From: Trichostrongylus colubriformis
Lineage: Eukaryota > Nematoda > Chromadorea > Rhabditida > Trichostrongylidae
NCBI GenBank assembly: GCA_963978905.1
Contig: OZ022257.1
Coordinates: 9,074,509 to 9,138,508, forward strand
DNA length: 64,000 nt
Reading direction: 5' to 3'
Shown here: positions 33,581 through 46,800 of the stretch, one piece after another
Numbering within the stretch: position 1 is the first letter of the stretch
How the letters are laid out: each line of letters starts with the position of its first letter
The notes under the pieces: generated by a model
Database searches by the model: none
Told to the model about the DNA's origin: nothing
Seen by the model: only the letters and a program-made list of their open reading frames with translations
Position numbers and translations under genes: made by a program

Positions 33581-33897
33581 TGATGATCCTTATACGAGAC
33601 CCAAGAGGATGAAAGGCTTAGCTAGCATGCTTTGATATTTATGGAGGAATCGGTCTCTGAACCATGCTATTGGGTCCCCTCTATTCTCACTACACCATTT
33701 TCGCCAAAGTTTCTATGTAAATCTTGGAGATGTCGACCTGCCACTGTGCTATGATGTCTCTTGAAAGGATCAAAAGAACGGGGCTTTTTCGCTATCTTCC
33801 AACTGGTATTCTCAAGCTTCACTATGATTTTGAAATATTTTATACATCACTATGAACTCATGAACGGTATTTAGCTGCATTGCATATGTACTAGACA

Positions 33898-34300
33898 TTT
33901 AGAGGCACCGTGAGAAAGTGAGAAATGAGTATAGATGTTTTCTGAAAAGAAACCTTTCACTTCAGAAGAGGTGATGTGTGGCGAAACTCGCAGTGAAAAA
34001 GCGCGGCGTGGGGTCTTGTCACGATGCAGTAGCACAGCGAGTCGTTCTGCCTTTCATCCACCAGGGAAGTTGCCATCGAGACAATGCTTCCTGCCAATTG
34101 ATTTAGCCCCTCGCCCGTCTGCAATCCACCCCACCGGCTAGTGGTGCAGAGGGCGCGAAAGGCAGTGGGGTTTCCGAGCATCTTTCTCGGTTTTTTCGCT
34201 GCTTTTTTTTGTTTTTTCTCTACTGTTACACAACTGACTGTGAGCACCTTTATCTCATGTACCACAATGTGCCCAAATTACCCCTTCCGATATCTTTAAG
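33898..34300 (+). mobile_element. TIR repeat family B, copy 1
   Basis: About 403 bp. Left end AGAGGCACCGTGAGAAAGTG, right end TTACCCCTTCCGATATCTTTAA. Landmarks are AGAGGTGATGTGTGGCGAAA, GGGGTCTTGTCACGA, CCCCTCGCCCGTCTGCA and TCTACTGTTACA. Other copies are 45838-46233 (396 bp), 56045-56446 (402 bp) and the interrupted copy 61662-63627. The ends resemble those of family A. Confidence 0.75.
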
Positions 34301-34580
34301 GGGAAGTTGAAGCAGACAACTCCTTCAAAAAGATTACAAGAAGAAATTTAGCGAAAATTCCAGATAAGCGACTACAAATTTCCAAATCCACGACTGATTG
34401 CTATCCTATCGACTGTACTCTAAGACTTCCACAGGCAACCAAGTTCGTGCTGTGTTGAAGTATGTTTTGTCCAAGCAGGGTAAAAAATCGATCTAATTGT
34501 TTGGTTTACACATTGCTACCCTGCTTACAAGGGTCTCGGCCATGGTCAAGCAGGGGTCGAAGTTTCGCAGTGGGGTAATA

Positions 34581-35277
34581 TTAGGTGTATGCAAAATAAA
34601 TGGCCAAAACATAACTGGCCATAACTTCGCCCACACACAACTTTATTTGTCGAAATAAAAACCATTCGAATCTACAGAATCTCGCCAACGACGTGGTGAA
34701 GAAAATATGCCACCACGATCAAATTATGGATTGCGATAATTAATAAAGAATGGCATTTTTACCGTGCATAGTATCGGCAATTTTTCTGACGCAGGTTTGC
34801 ATCGAGATTCCGAAGAAAGAGGTAATCCGTCAGAGATAGGTCTGGGGAATAAGGGGTGTGAGGGAGAGTCTCAATGTCTAACTGCATCAGTTTTGCTAGG
34901 TGCGCAACACAGCGCAAAACCCCATACATCACAAGTCACCCGGCAGAAACTGATGCAGTTAGGCATCAAGTCTCTCCCTCACCCCCTTATTCCCCAGACC
35001 TATTCCCAACTGATTACCACCTTTTCCGGGTTCTCGATGCAAAACTGCGTCGGAAGGAGTTCGCCGATATGATGCAGGTTGAAAATGCCATCGTTGACTT
35101 TATTAATTTTCGCAATCCAGAATTGTAGCGTGACAGCATATTTTCTTCACCAAATCCTTGACAAGGCTGTGTAGATTCGAATGGTTTTTATTTCGACAAA
35201 TAAAGTTGTGATTGAGCGAAGTTATGGCGTTTTGAAAAAAGTAGTCCGTTTTGGCCATTTATTGTGCACACACCTAA
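34581..35277 (+). mobile_element. mariner element with decayed transposase
   Basis: A 697-bp element has inverted ends TTAGGTGTATGCAAAATAAA and TTAGGTGTGTGCACAATAAA, flanked by TA (34579-34580 and 35278-35279). Its right part encodes transposase C-terminal remnants; the left part is shortened. Confidence 0.88.
34913..35190 (+). pseudogene. mariner transposase C-terminal remnant
   Basis: Readable blocks in shifting frames are KPHTSQVTRQKLMQLG, PYSPDLFPTDYHLFRVL (third catalytic Asp), a VENAIVDFIN segment, and an ending close to CVDSNGFYFDK. At least one frameshift and one stop interrupt it, and the first and second Asp blocks are lost. Confidence 0.75.
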
Positions 35278-35279
35278 TA

Positions 35280-37123
35280 CTTTGCCTTATAAAATGATGG
35301 GTGGTATTTTTTGAAAATTCTTGGAGGATTTCACCAAGCACTCCTTTTCAAGCAGTTTTAGTAGTGATGATCTCCGAAAAATCTGCTCAGTCGATAATCA
35401 TTCCTACTAGTAAGTGGCGTATAAGTTGAGTTGTTTCTAGTTAGATGCATTGACAGGTGGGGTAGGAAATGACGACGTGAAGGGGCTTGTGTTCTCCATG
35501 TTCTTGAGCTCTTATGGAGGTAATGGCATGCATGCTTTTTGCGGCATTATTTCCGTTGCCTAAAGATGGAGAACCTTGTCCTTCCAGGCATTTCCGTTAC
35601 GGAAATAGAGGATATTTCTAGTACATCGATGCTTAAAAAGCACGAATTACCCTGTTGAGAGATGGAGCGACCCATGATGCCTTTGGCTGTTCTTCAATCT
35701 CTACGCCACTTTGTCAATGAACTACCTGCCTGCTGAGCTTTAATCCTTCTTATCTATTACCTGCTTACCTGGTCGCCTTGAAAAAACAGTCCAATAGTCT
35801 TGTAACGGCAGAGTTCGAAAAAATCTTCCTTTCGTTTTCTTTGTGCTATCCATGGCCATACCGTAGGAATGTCTTTGGTACTGTGTGGAAAAAAAGCCTT
35901 TTCGCGCTCAGGTAAAAGTGGCTTGTACATTGCGAATCTTTGTGAAATATAAATTTCATGCTTACCAAAATTTGCACAAAATTTGTACTCACTGCATCTC
36001 GCCCTCTCTTTTACTGAATATCTCCGTCAACTCGAAGCTGTCGAGCGTTTGAACTAAGTGATGAGTTTGAATAATTCGTTCACGTGTGAACAGCCTGGAG
36101 CAATAAGAAGCGTCAGCTAATCCGTCCCCATCTCTCATCCTTTAGTTTGCTGTTGACAGCCCTCTCCAAATTTCATTCAACGAATTCGGCTGTCTTATTC
36201 AGCTGCTCCCATCATAACCATTTTCTCCTAGGCTTGGAACATGCGTACTCATATTTTTGGAGCATAGCATTGGCAATCAAAGGTACCACCGGTAGGGGCA
36301 TATACGGTATGGGCTTACGGTGGCTTGTGGTCCATTACGATTAACGTAATTGCACGCACGACAAGTGGCATCGTGCCAACCGTAATTGGTGATGCCCTAT
36401 TTTGTAAATTACGCTTGGGTATTTCGTCCAAATTGTATTTTTTATCACAAATGCTTTTTACTCATAATCCTCCGTTTACTCTCTACTTCATAGTTTCCCT
36501 TGATTGTTGTTGCTTGTTGTTTCCGTTTTTTCACATCAGCATGATGAATGAAATGAGTCCTACGCGACAACAAATTTCAATTACCTTAGCCTGTGACCAC
36601 GTGTCCTATTGCGAGCAACTCGGACAGATGATGTGTGCAGTTTGCAGCGATATGTGGGAATACAGACCACAACGTCACGCTTATAACCTGGGTTTCGCTA
36701 CCGATTATCCCTTCTAGCCTCGAACTCGTTCGTTTTAGGACCAACTATCCTTCCTATCTCCCTTTCTCCCTACTCCTTGCTTTTTCTCCAATGTCATATA
36801 TCACCCCGAGCAGGGCCCCACATCTTTATTCAATTCCTATGGTAATTCTATCTAGATTCTCCGTGGACTTATTACAATCTTACATTTATCCATTTTCCGT
36901 TTTCTTATTATCATGAACGTGTTACAATATTTTTTATCGATCACGGGTATATAAAAGCGGGAGACATGTTCTTCAGAAATGAATTGATCTATGGTGACAC
37001 ACTTAGTCATGGACCCTACCTCAACCACAGCGTATAAGAAGACCTAGGGAGAAGAGTATCACGTTTCTCGGATTTTAGTTGTCCTCATCTTTTCTCCACT
37101 GCCATGCATCTCCATTTTCATAT
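35280..37123. other. No recognisable feature
   Basis: The ORF at 36325-36717 (+, 130 codons) has no motif or splice context that I can support. Confidence 0.4.
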
Positions 37124-38031
37124 TTAAAGACAATGACAGGGGGTAATGTGGGTAATGGGAACTCCCAAAGTGGGTCACGCAAATGAAAGCTAGTGGTCTA
37201 AAAAGACTATATGTGGCAAAGTTTCCGATGGAAAAGAGTGCCTCCAGACTTAGTACGACCGCCTTCTTCAAAAACTACCACTTGTTTTATGGCACCCCCC
37301 CCCCCCCCCCCTATTTTTTCCAGGGCGTTCCGCCCCTTTTGAGAATAAACGGCGGGAAGAGGATATTATTTCTCGGGTTTTTGAACTTTTCATTCGATTA
37401 TTTCTCACTTCCGTACTATTGAGCACCTCGACCTTCATATTCAATGCATCTTCCATATTCGGCCCGCATTACCCCTATTACTGCCTTTAAAGACAGTGTC
37501 TGGGATAATGTGGGTGAAAGGGAATCTCAAAAGGAGGCATTGACTGAAAAATTACGGGGCTGAAAGGCCTATGTATGGCGAAATCCCCCGCAAAAGGCGC
37601 CCCCTTGAGCCTTGGCGGAGGCGGCCTCATCAGAGCAAGCCGCCTTGGTTAGGGCAACCCGCCTCCTGGCGACGTGATTAGTGGTTGGTCACGGTGAGGT
37701 TGGTCAAGGAGATCGGCAGGAATGAGAGTATCGCAGCGCGCTTTCTCACTTTTAGCTTGAAGCTCACCACATGGAAATAAATGCTGTCGCATTTCCGAAC
37801 ATCCCTTCATGTTTACGTCTTGGTTATGCCAATGGAAAACCTATGCGAACTACCCGCGTCTTGACGGAAAGGTCGTCCGCGCCTAGAACCAACGGTGGGA
37901 AGGGGTCCTATTTCTCAGGTTTTTGACCATTTCCATCCGTTTTTTCTCCATTGTCCTGTTACTAGGCATCTCGGCTTACATATTCACCTTCTTTTACTTT
38001 TCGTCCGAATTTTCCCTAAAGCTGCCTTTAA
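37124..38031 (+). mobile_element. Two adjacent family A copies sharing one junction
   Basis: Copy one spans about 37124-37490 (about 367 bp, shortened) and copy two about 37487-38031. They meet at ACTGCCTTTAAAGACAGTG, where the right end of the first and the left end of the second overlap in TTTAAAG. The second copy has the usual landmarks (TTTTAGCTTGAAGCTCACC, AATGCTGTCGCATTTCCGAA). A 20-base C tract lies near 37295-37311. Confidence 0.7.
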
Positions 38032-40823
38032 CGATGAGAATCATGTCTCATGGTGTTTTTGAGATACATGTTCAGTGACTATGTATATCATATACTAGTG
38101 TTTTACTGGGAAAGATAAGAAATCCATACGTGAGCTTCGCATAGTATGTGCCGTAGAAAAGACCTATGAATTGAAAGCCCACGGTACGTTCGCGAGAAGT
38201 TTCGTCCTCGCTCTCACACGACCAATCTGCTACAGGTCAAATAAGGTATACCAATCCTACAATTAACCAGGGGAGGGTTTAACCCCCCACCTCCCCCATG
38301 GAACTTTGAAATGAAACCCATATGGATCGATATGTCTCGAATACTGATTTTAACTATGAGAACAAATTGAAGAATGCCGTTCCGAAGCGTTAGGAGACAA
38401 ATCTGTCTGCGATGACTCATTGACTGGGTGCTTTGCTTGGCGTGACACAGCAAAAGGTATAATCGAGGGAACAATCGCACCGCTTACCACTTCCAGAGCA
38501 AGGAATCTGCCACCGATTCACTGTGACGGTTGCTGCACACACGGTAAACCTGGCTGATGTGATTTAGCACGCAAACCAAGCTTCCGCTACCACTGCCTTC
38601 AACTCGTTTTGAAGTGGCATTTTACAGTATTGATTTTCATAGTTGTAATGAGCTGAGATTGAGATTCCATCGATCCACCTAGATGTCATCTCAAAATTCT
38701 GCACATTTTAATCTTGGTCGTGTCGCGAGAAAGAGATCTTTCAGGAAATCTTTGCAAGTAAAGTAATCTTCTTTGTAAAGGAATCGTCCCGGAAAAATGA
38801 ATGTCTCTGTTTCTCACATATTTATGTTGTATTTTCGGAATAAGGCCGCACAAAGTTTTACACGAAACAGTGAAAATTTGGCTAAGATACAGCTTCCCAA
38901 ATTCTGGGCGGGGTCTGCAAGTAAAAGTCCCGTCTCGTCGTCCGCCGCGGTTGGGTACGGACAGTGGAACTGCTCACGTTACTTTCTGCTCCTACAATGC
39001 GTCTCCGACCGCGGCGGACAATGGGGTCGACACTTACACGGAGGCTCCGCCCACCCGGCCGAGACCGTGGTGCTGTATCCTAGCTGGAATCACATTTTTC
39101 GCGTGAGGCTTTGCATGCGGCCCACAATAGGTAATAGGTAAGGTAAATACAACATAAATATATGGGTAACAGGGAAACTCATTTTTCCGTGGACTATTCC
39201 TCTAAGAATTCCTGAAAACATGTACGAGGCGCACTCGAATGTCTGAAAAACTTTTTATGGCATTGAAAAGACTTAAATACCTAATCCGATTTGTATCATA
39301 GCAACGCCAATGTCATAAATTTAAACAGGTAAAGCTTTTATTATCTCGTCCGTATGTCGGCAGTACCCTGACCATTAGTATTTCTCTTAGCTATCGTGTT
39401 TAGTATGTAAGGAGATTTATTGTCAAGGAACCGACCCCGGCATTCTCAGGGCCATAAATGTGAGAGGGTACTTTCTAAGTCTACTAACACTTGAGTTCTG
39501 GCACTTAGATTACCGTAAAACAGTTGCTGTATTTTTCCACCTCCTATTACACACTGCGAATTCTCTTCAAATTCCCTTTGACCTTTTTTTTCGTGGAACT
39601 GCTCCGCTCAATTTCCTACTGCATAAGGACTCTACCCTTTTTATCGAAGAGAGGCAGTGAAGTGGGAAATGACGAGAACCTTGAAGCAATCTCACCCAAA
39701 ACCTCTTGCGAAGCAATTATGGAATATTGCCGGAAATCATTTCCTCAACAACTTCACCCTTTTCATATTCAGCTTTTTGTGTGCTCCTCGTAAACATTCA
39801 TTCCAGTTCTATCGTTATCGGAAGGCAAAACATCAACTTTCTATTGAAACATTATTGATAGATTTTATGCTGCTAACCACCTGAGCCATGTGCTTTGGTT
39901 TTCTTTTCGTTTTTCTTTTTTTCGTTTTTTTCTTTTTTCGTCCATTCGTATTTCAACGAATTCATTGATCATTAGTGGCTCTCTTTGTCGTTTAAATAGC
40001 GAGTAATTGTGTTATATCATAACCTGAGTGATTCTGACCTTTTGACAAACACGATTACGGTTTCCACTTCTCCTTCAGTACAATCATCAAGTTATGCTTT
40101 TGAAGGCATGGGACAATTGGGTCGGTTGCCAAATACTGAAGACAAGCTAATGCTGCTACATACTTATGTGGCAGTTAAAGAAACGAAACGAAACAATCAA
40201 AAATGACTTGTGAGGTGTAGCGCAGCTTTGCTCCTCAAGGTCGAAACGGAGTAGTTGAATAAGCTGGAGGGACGTTGCTGCGATTAGGCGTCCGATTAAT
40301 TCCGGAAATCAAGTGATATTCGGATGAAAACCAATCAGCAGAAACTCAGGGATGTCATCACCAGACACGCTTACCCTAGATGACACATCACCTCGTACCC
40401 AGTTCGCTAAGACCCAGAAGAAAGCAGCCCCGACGCAGAAGACGTGATTTTGGCAACAGGGACTTCAGAATAGCCTCCATGACTTGACCATGTTCCAGCA
40501 ATGATCATCAAATAGCATGAATCTTAACCTGGGTATCATTATTTCCGAAGTATCGTGGAGGGCAAACCCTGCACTCCCTTCACAATGGATTCGATTCTCG
40601 AGGTTAACCCTGGCGACATTTTGGCCAAAGAGGATTTTATAGTACTCTAGGGATAAACTAAGAGATCTCTGTTGTGATATGTTATTTTAAAGCTCTCCTC
40701 TAATTGAAATGTTGAATGTTGAGACATCGTCAATCGGTCAATATTTTTGGCGCCTGTACTAATCATACGGTTGACAGGAAATACCTATCGAGGCGGATCT
40801 GCATTGCTTCGCCACGAAGAGCT
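38032..40823. other. No supported gene; upstream region of the lactamase-fold gene
   Basis: The ORFs here (38797-39141 and others) are not convincing. A pyrimidine tract runs about 39899-39941. Just upstream of the proposed ATG, GGTTGACAG at about 40771-40779 could serve as a splice or trans-splice acceptor, leaving a 44-base leader. Confidence 0.4.
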
Positions 40824-43800
40824 ATGGTTCACATCGCTCCGACAGTGGGCGGGAAGGTTTTAGATCCACGATTTAGTGGCATCGACGATGTGTTCAGGTA
40901 TGTGAAAATTTATTGTTGAAAACATTGGATCCTTGTGAGATGAGGTGCAGCCAACGGGGTCATAACTTCCGTGATTCAATGCGGTGCATTTGTGAACCAC
41001 TGAGCAAACACCAGTTGCCGGGCAATTTCAGGGAAAACTTCTCTTTGGGACTCGAATCGAGTGGGGCATGCTTTGCTGTGTACCAGCATGGTCGTTTGAT
41101 TGTCGATCTGTGGGGAGGAATTCAGGATCGAGATACTGGTCAACCCTGGACGGAGAACACGATGTCGATCATGTTCTCCACAACAAAGGTATGACAGGGA
41201 TCAGAAGAGTACTGGTGAAAAAACGCCTCTGAAAATTCGCTCCACTGTCAAAACGGCAAAATTCCGTTTTGACAGTGGAGCGAATCCTGCCGAAGCCACC
41301 TAATGTTTTACTGATCGTGCGACCCTCCTATTAAAACCGCGTTCATATAAGCTGTGTGTTACCGTCGGCAGTGCGCGGTCGATTTATTTACTAATTTTCA
41401 GAGTGTAGCCTCTACGATACTTGCAATGGTGATGGATAGAGAGGGTGTACCTTACAGCAAAAAGCTATCCGAATTTTGGCCAGAATTCGCCAAAAATGGA
41501 AAGCAGGCCATCACCATCATGAATGTCGTACTTCATCAGGTTAGAAACTCCTTTCTTATATCGTTTATGCCACTGATAATACAGGCTGTCAACAGCGTAG
41601 GGCATTCATACCATGATCAGAATCGGGGTGATGGCGTTACAAGCAACCATTACCTGCTTAAGATGTCAACCAAGGCGAAGAGGCTCTAGGAACCCTTATC
41701 CTAGAGTTATCTTTGGTCAGGGAAGATGAGGAGATCGCATCTGATGTTAGCGTGGATGTAAAGGAGTGTTACTGAACCTTTTTCGTTTTTGTTTTAGTTC
41801 AAAAAGTTCAAAATTTTGTATGGCTGCAATCTGAAGGGCTGAATTTGGATAACAAAGCAGGAGTTTCTATAACACCTTACTGCTTCATAACTTCTGTCAA
41901 TATCAGCCACAGGTCAAGTTTGGCGTCATAGGAAATTTTTCGAAAAATAGGACCCCTCCTCAGGAGAGCTGGCCTCCGTACAATCTCCTCTATCTTTCGG
42001 TCCGCTACCTCTGTGATTTCGTTCCAGCCAATGCGATTCATCAAGGAAACTAAGAGCCTGCGGTCATAAAAAAACAAAGGTCAAACTCCTGTCGAGTAAG
42101 AGAAGTACGAATCTAACCAATTTCAATACTTATATTCCTGAACAAAAGCGTGCTTTCAAGAAAAGTGAACCTAACTGTATTCAATAACAAGATTAGAAAA
42201 GTTAGAGACCGAATAGGAGCAAGTAGTGCGCTCTACTACGATCGTGCGTCGCTACCACAATACACCAACTACGATCACGATGGGATGCGATCTTTCCAAT
42301 AGTAAATTTGAGCATTTCTGAATAGCTGTAGCAATATTAAAACTGAATCTTTTAGAGCGCTGTGAACTGCTGTTTTAATAACCTTCTTAGACCAATCTAC
42401 TGTCCCCTGCTTTCCGGTCTCCATCGACGATCCATCGGGTCAGAGGATACATTATCCCCGTCGTCATCTTGAAATTGTAGACTGTGGACTAGTCATCAAG
42501 TACATGCCGCACTAGGTGTTAGCGCAGCATGAAGATTTCAAGGTTCTCGGCGGGGAGGGGGGGGGGGGGGAGGGGAAGAGGGGTAGAGTGTGCCTAGAGC
42601 GGTTGATATTGTGTAATATATATGAAAACGACTTCGAGCCTCCTAACAAGTCATAATCAGCTCAGCAGAGTGCCTAAAAGAGAAAATGAGTCACACCATA
42701 AATGGATGTAGCTGCAATACGACAAATTCCGTGACTCATGGGTCGCGCCAGAGATCAGTCCACTCAAAGCACGAATCTAACAAAAATATACGCTATCCTT
42801 GTTATAGCACATCTTTGAGCAATCTGAGTGGCGATGTAAATCGCGTAGCTAAAAGTGGTGAATTATGTTTACTCTTCAGGCCGGTCTACCATATTCCCAT
42901 CAAATCATTTCTAGAGAAGATGTGGTCGACTGGCAGCGAATGAGTGCTTACTTTGAGAGCGCCACGCCCATCTGGGCTCCTGGATCTCAGAGCGGTTATC
43001 ATGCTCTGACGTTCGGGTAAGTAATTAGGGACCTCAAACTGACATTGAGCTGCTATAGGGTAGATCATGCCCCCAGCCGTGCTCATGGAAAATGCATGAG
43101 TATTTTAGTTCGCAAGTTGTTTGTCGTGTTAAGCCTACTGGTGGCAAGTTCAAGAAGTCACAGTATAGTACATGTACAAAAAGCTTCGTCTGTTTGTATA
43201 TGTCCGTCCTTCTTTTCTCTCCGTCCTTTTATCCTCCACGAAATCGGAAGTACATAAAAAACATCCTGTAGAGACGAGGGCAAGTTTGGGATGGGTAAGC
43301 ATGGGACAAGAACAAAACAGCACACATAGTCCGAGTTATGATCCGCCCATAACGGGCTGAGCGTGCACTGAAATGTTTGGTCCTCAGTGTGAGAATTGTT
43401 TATTAGGTTTGAAAAGGACCCAAAATGGGGGTAAAAATGGGTAGGGATGAATTTCTGGAAGACGATGAGTTTCTGGAAGACATGAAAGGGCCCTAGCGCA
43501 ACGGTTAGAACCAAGATTCATAACTCGGTCTCATTGCGATATGGAGACTAGGAAAAAGTCGGTAAAGATGATCAACCTCCAAACTATTCTCCTGTGCATG
43601 CTCGAGGTAAGCGGGGACCCGTCTACAAGGGGGTGGGGATAATCACTGCAAAGGTTGCATTTGTTTGGGTGGGGGTCGATTGGTCGAAATTTCACGCGGC
43701 CGCTCGCGACGAGTGGCGCGGCGAGCGGCGCGGCGAGTGCGAGCCGTGGAATTCCGCGCAAGACGCAGTGAGCTGGTATCGTAGGGGACCTTTAAAGATA

Positions 43801-46800
43801 AGCAACTTCCGAAGCTTTCAGCTCGCAATCTTTGAAGGTCTCTTACGGTACAAGCCCATTGCGTCTTGAGCGGAATTCCAGTAGACTCGTACCGACGGCG
43901 TCGCGACTGTGACGCCGTGACGCGAAATTTCGACCAATCGACCGTCACCCCATTTATTCGAGTGGCTTGACAGCTTGTATGCCTATATGCATCTAATCTA
44001 GCAGCCGAACCCAAGCACAAACAAGCTGTGAGGTGAGTAATTGGTCCACATAGACTCAGCTTTGCCGAAATGGGAGCCGGCATTCAGAGTCAAGGAATAT
44101 GAACTAGAGTGGTTCTTGAATGTTCTTCATATTTGAAAACTGTGATTTTCAGATTTTTGGTGGATCAAATTGTTCGACGACTCGACCGCTATCATCGTGG
44201 TCTGACCGAAATTCTGAAAGAAATCACTCGGAATCATGGTAGTAGCTTACCTGTTGATTTTTTCCAATTTTATATAAGATTATCAAGGTTTTTCGTTTGA
44301 GGGATCGTGGATCTGTCGATCGGACTACAACATCCAGTGGACAATGAGCGTGTAGCTATTCTGCAGTATCCAGATGACTCGCTGATTAAATCGGAAGCAC
44401 GGCGGAATCCGGAATCGTTACGGCGATGGAATGCTGGTGACAATGTGCACCATCAGCGACTTTATGACACATGGCCATGGATTACTACCGATAATGTGAT
44501 TAGCATTATTATATTAGGTCGTAAAGAAAGTTTTGGCAGGTTTTCACAATTTCAAATTCGGGAGATCATAACTCGGCTCAGACTGCATATTTTCTCACAT
44601 TGTAAGCACCATACGATTCACTACACTCTTCGCAACATTACGCATACCTACATATCCCCATTTGAAAAAGGGCTGATGATTTATATTGCGCGAAATGAAA
44701 AAAGTCGACTCCAAATTGTCATTTCTGAACCCACTGCTGCTAAAGAAGCTGTCCAGATGTTTGGAAAAGTGAGACTACGTTGGCGCTAGATCTGGTGAAT
44801 ATGATACACTAGTAAGAGCTTCATCCTGCAACTGCTTCAGTCACTGGAAGAAGATTTGTGGAAAAATACGCTTGGGTATGGCTGCTTCTAGGAGCCGCGC
44901 TGCACCCATTTTTTGGGTTTTTTTCAAATCGAGGCTACTAGCGGTGGTCAACTAAGTTTGTTTATTGAGGGCCAAACTTTGTAAGTGTGTTGTGTATCCG
45001 CTGCAATTATGGACGCTCATCACTTAGTCAAAGCGATTCGATCAATTGTAAATTTGAGCGACTCATTCCCATTTCCGCACTTCTGAAATCAGTGAGAAAG
45101 TGTTCCATCCAATCCTTCAGCCCCTCCTCTCGCAGTATTCACATTTGTGGTTGCCTTTGTTGCGACTCGAATGAGCAAGAACTTGTGAAGAGAAGCTATC
45201 CAAAAGGTGCCATTTTCGCAGTACTTTAAAATTTCCCTAATAATTCGAAAACCTGGTGGCATTCCATGTTAAACAGCAATTTTTTATCTATCTAAGGAGC
45301 ACAATATGTAAGCTCATTCATGTTAACGCGCTCTGATATTTGAATTTACCTTGTGAACTCGAAAAACCGGCCAGAACTTTCCTTACAACCTAATACATAC
45401 GTATTGCTCCTGCTAGCCCGCTCTACAGAAAAATTTTCTCTTTTTAGTATAATTCACTCGAGAATCGTCTACTACCAATGCCGTCGAATATGGGAATTGG
45501 CACTGCCCGTTCTGTGGCACACTTCCATTCATTAATTACCGAACGAAAGATTCTCAGCGACGCATTTTATAAGAACATGGAACGGCCTGTGTTGGAGAAC
45601 GAATTCGACCATGTGATAGGGTACGAAGAAAATAAGGGTTATGGATTTCAATTCACGAAGAATCCCAAGGTGAGCAGTCTCTATTCTGTGTTTATAACGG
45701 GAAAGCTGTGTTTCATCAGAAGATTCCACATTTGAGCAATAAAGGGCAAATCGGACTGACTAGTTAAGATAGACTAGCCTGTACGTTTACGGTAGTGAAA
45801 ATACTTAGGTGTATACAAGTGGTCGCCTTCTTGCGGTTTTAAAGACACCGGGAGGGATAAGGGAAAACTGAGAACTGTGAATACATGTTCTCTTAAAACA
45901 AACCTTCTTGTTCAGGAGCGGTGATGTGTAACCCCCAACAAGAGCGGCTTGGGGTCTTATCACGGCCCCGCAACGCGGCGTGTCGTCCAGCAGTCCTGCA
46001 ACCGAGTAAACGGCAAAGGCGGGAAAATGGTCGCGGCCACCTGATTTAGCCTCTCCGCTCGTCTGCAGCCTATCCCGACTAGTGACGCAAAGGAGTGCGA
46101 GAGAGTAGGGGGTTTTCGGGTTCCTATCAGGATTTTCGCCATTTTGTCCCGATCTTTTTCCACTGTTACATTGCTGAGCTCCCTACTTTCGTATTCCACA
46201 GGCTATCAAAGTCACCCCTTCTGAAGTCTTTGAGGTATCGTTCATAGTTCGCGATTTGGGCGCAATGACAAAGAGCCATATCGATCTAGTGATTCAAACG
46301 ATCGCGCGAACTATGAATACCTGACCGTTGTGCAAACTCGCCACATGCTGAATTAATACCTTCTGAAAGTGCTGGACATGAGGCTCCCATCCGGAGCTGT
46401 ATACCATAATGTCAGAATTCCACCATGGCGTGTCGCAAGCGACGTGATGCGGATGAGCTTGAGGCGTCGTGTTGTTGGGTCCCAAAGCGATTACAAGTCA
46501 AATGTGTATGGCACCCCTGACATTACCGGTAATCGCTCTAACATCCAAGTATCGCGGCGCGCATAGCTCGCACACCCCACGTTCCACTCGGGTCGTTGTG
46601 GTGCGAAATCCTGACATAAGGATACACTCCTATCCGGCCTCTTTTATACTTGTGAAACATTTACAACGCTTCCAAATAGAACATGACGAGCTGCAAAACA
46701 GTATTAGGCGCTATGCTTATATGTCGGGACCACATTTCGGCCTGGAAAAATGGAGCTTCGGTTGAATGAACTGTTTTCGACGTTGTGCTAAACCCATTTT

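Noticed and set aside
43643..44083. 146-codon antisense frame
   Set aside because: Lies over a GC-rich MITE and intron; an artefact of composition.
44307..44789. 160-codon open frame on the + strand
   Set aside because: Only its first 63 codons are coding (exon 6); the rest is read-through into the intron and the mariner-end element.
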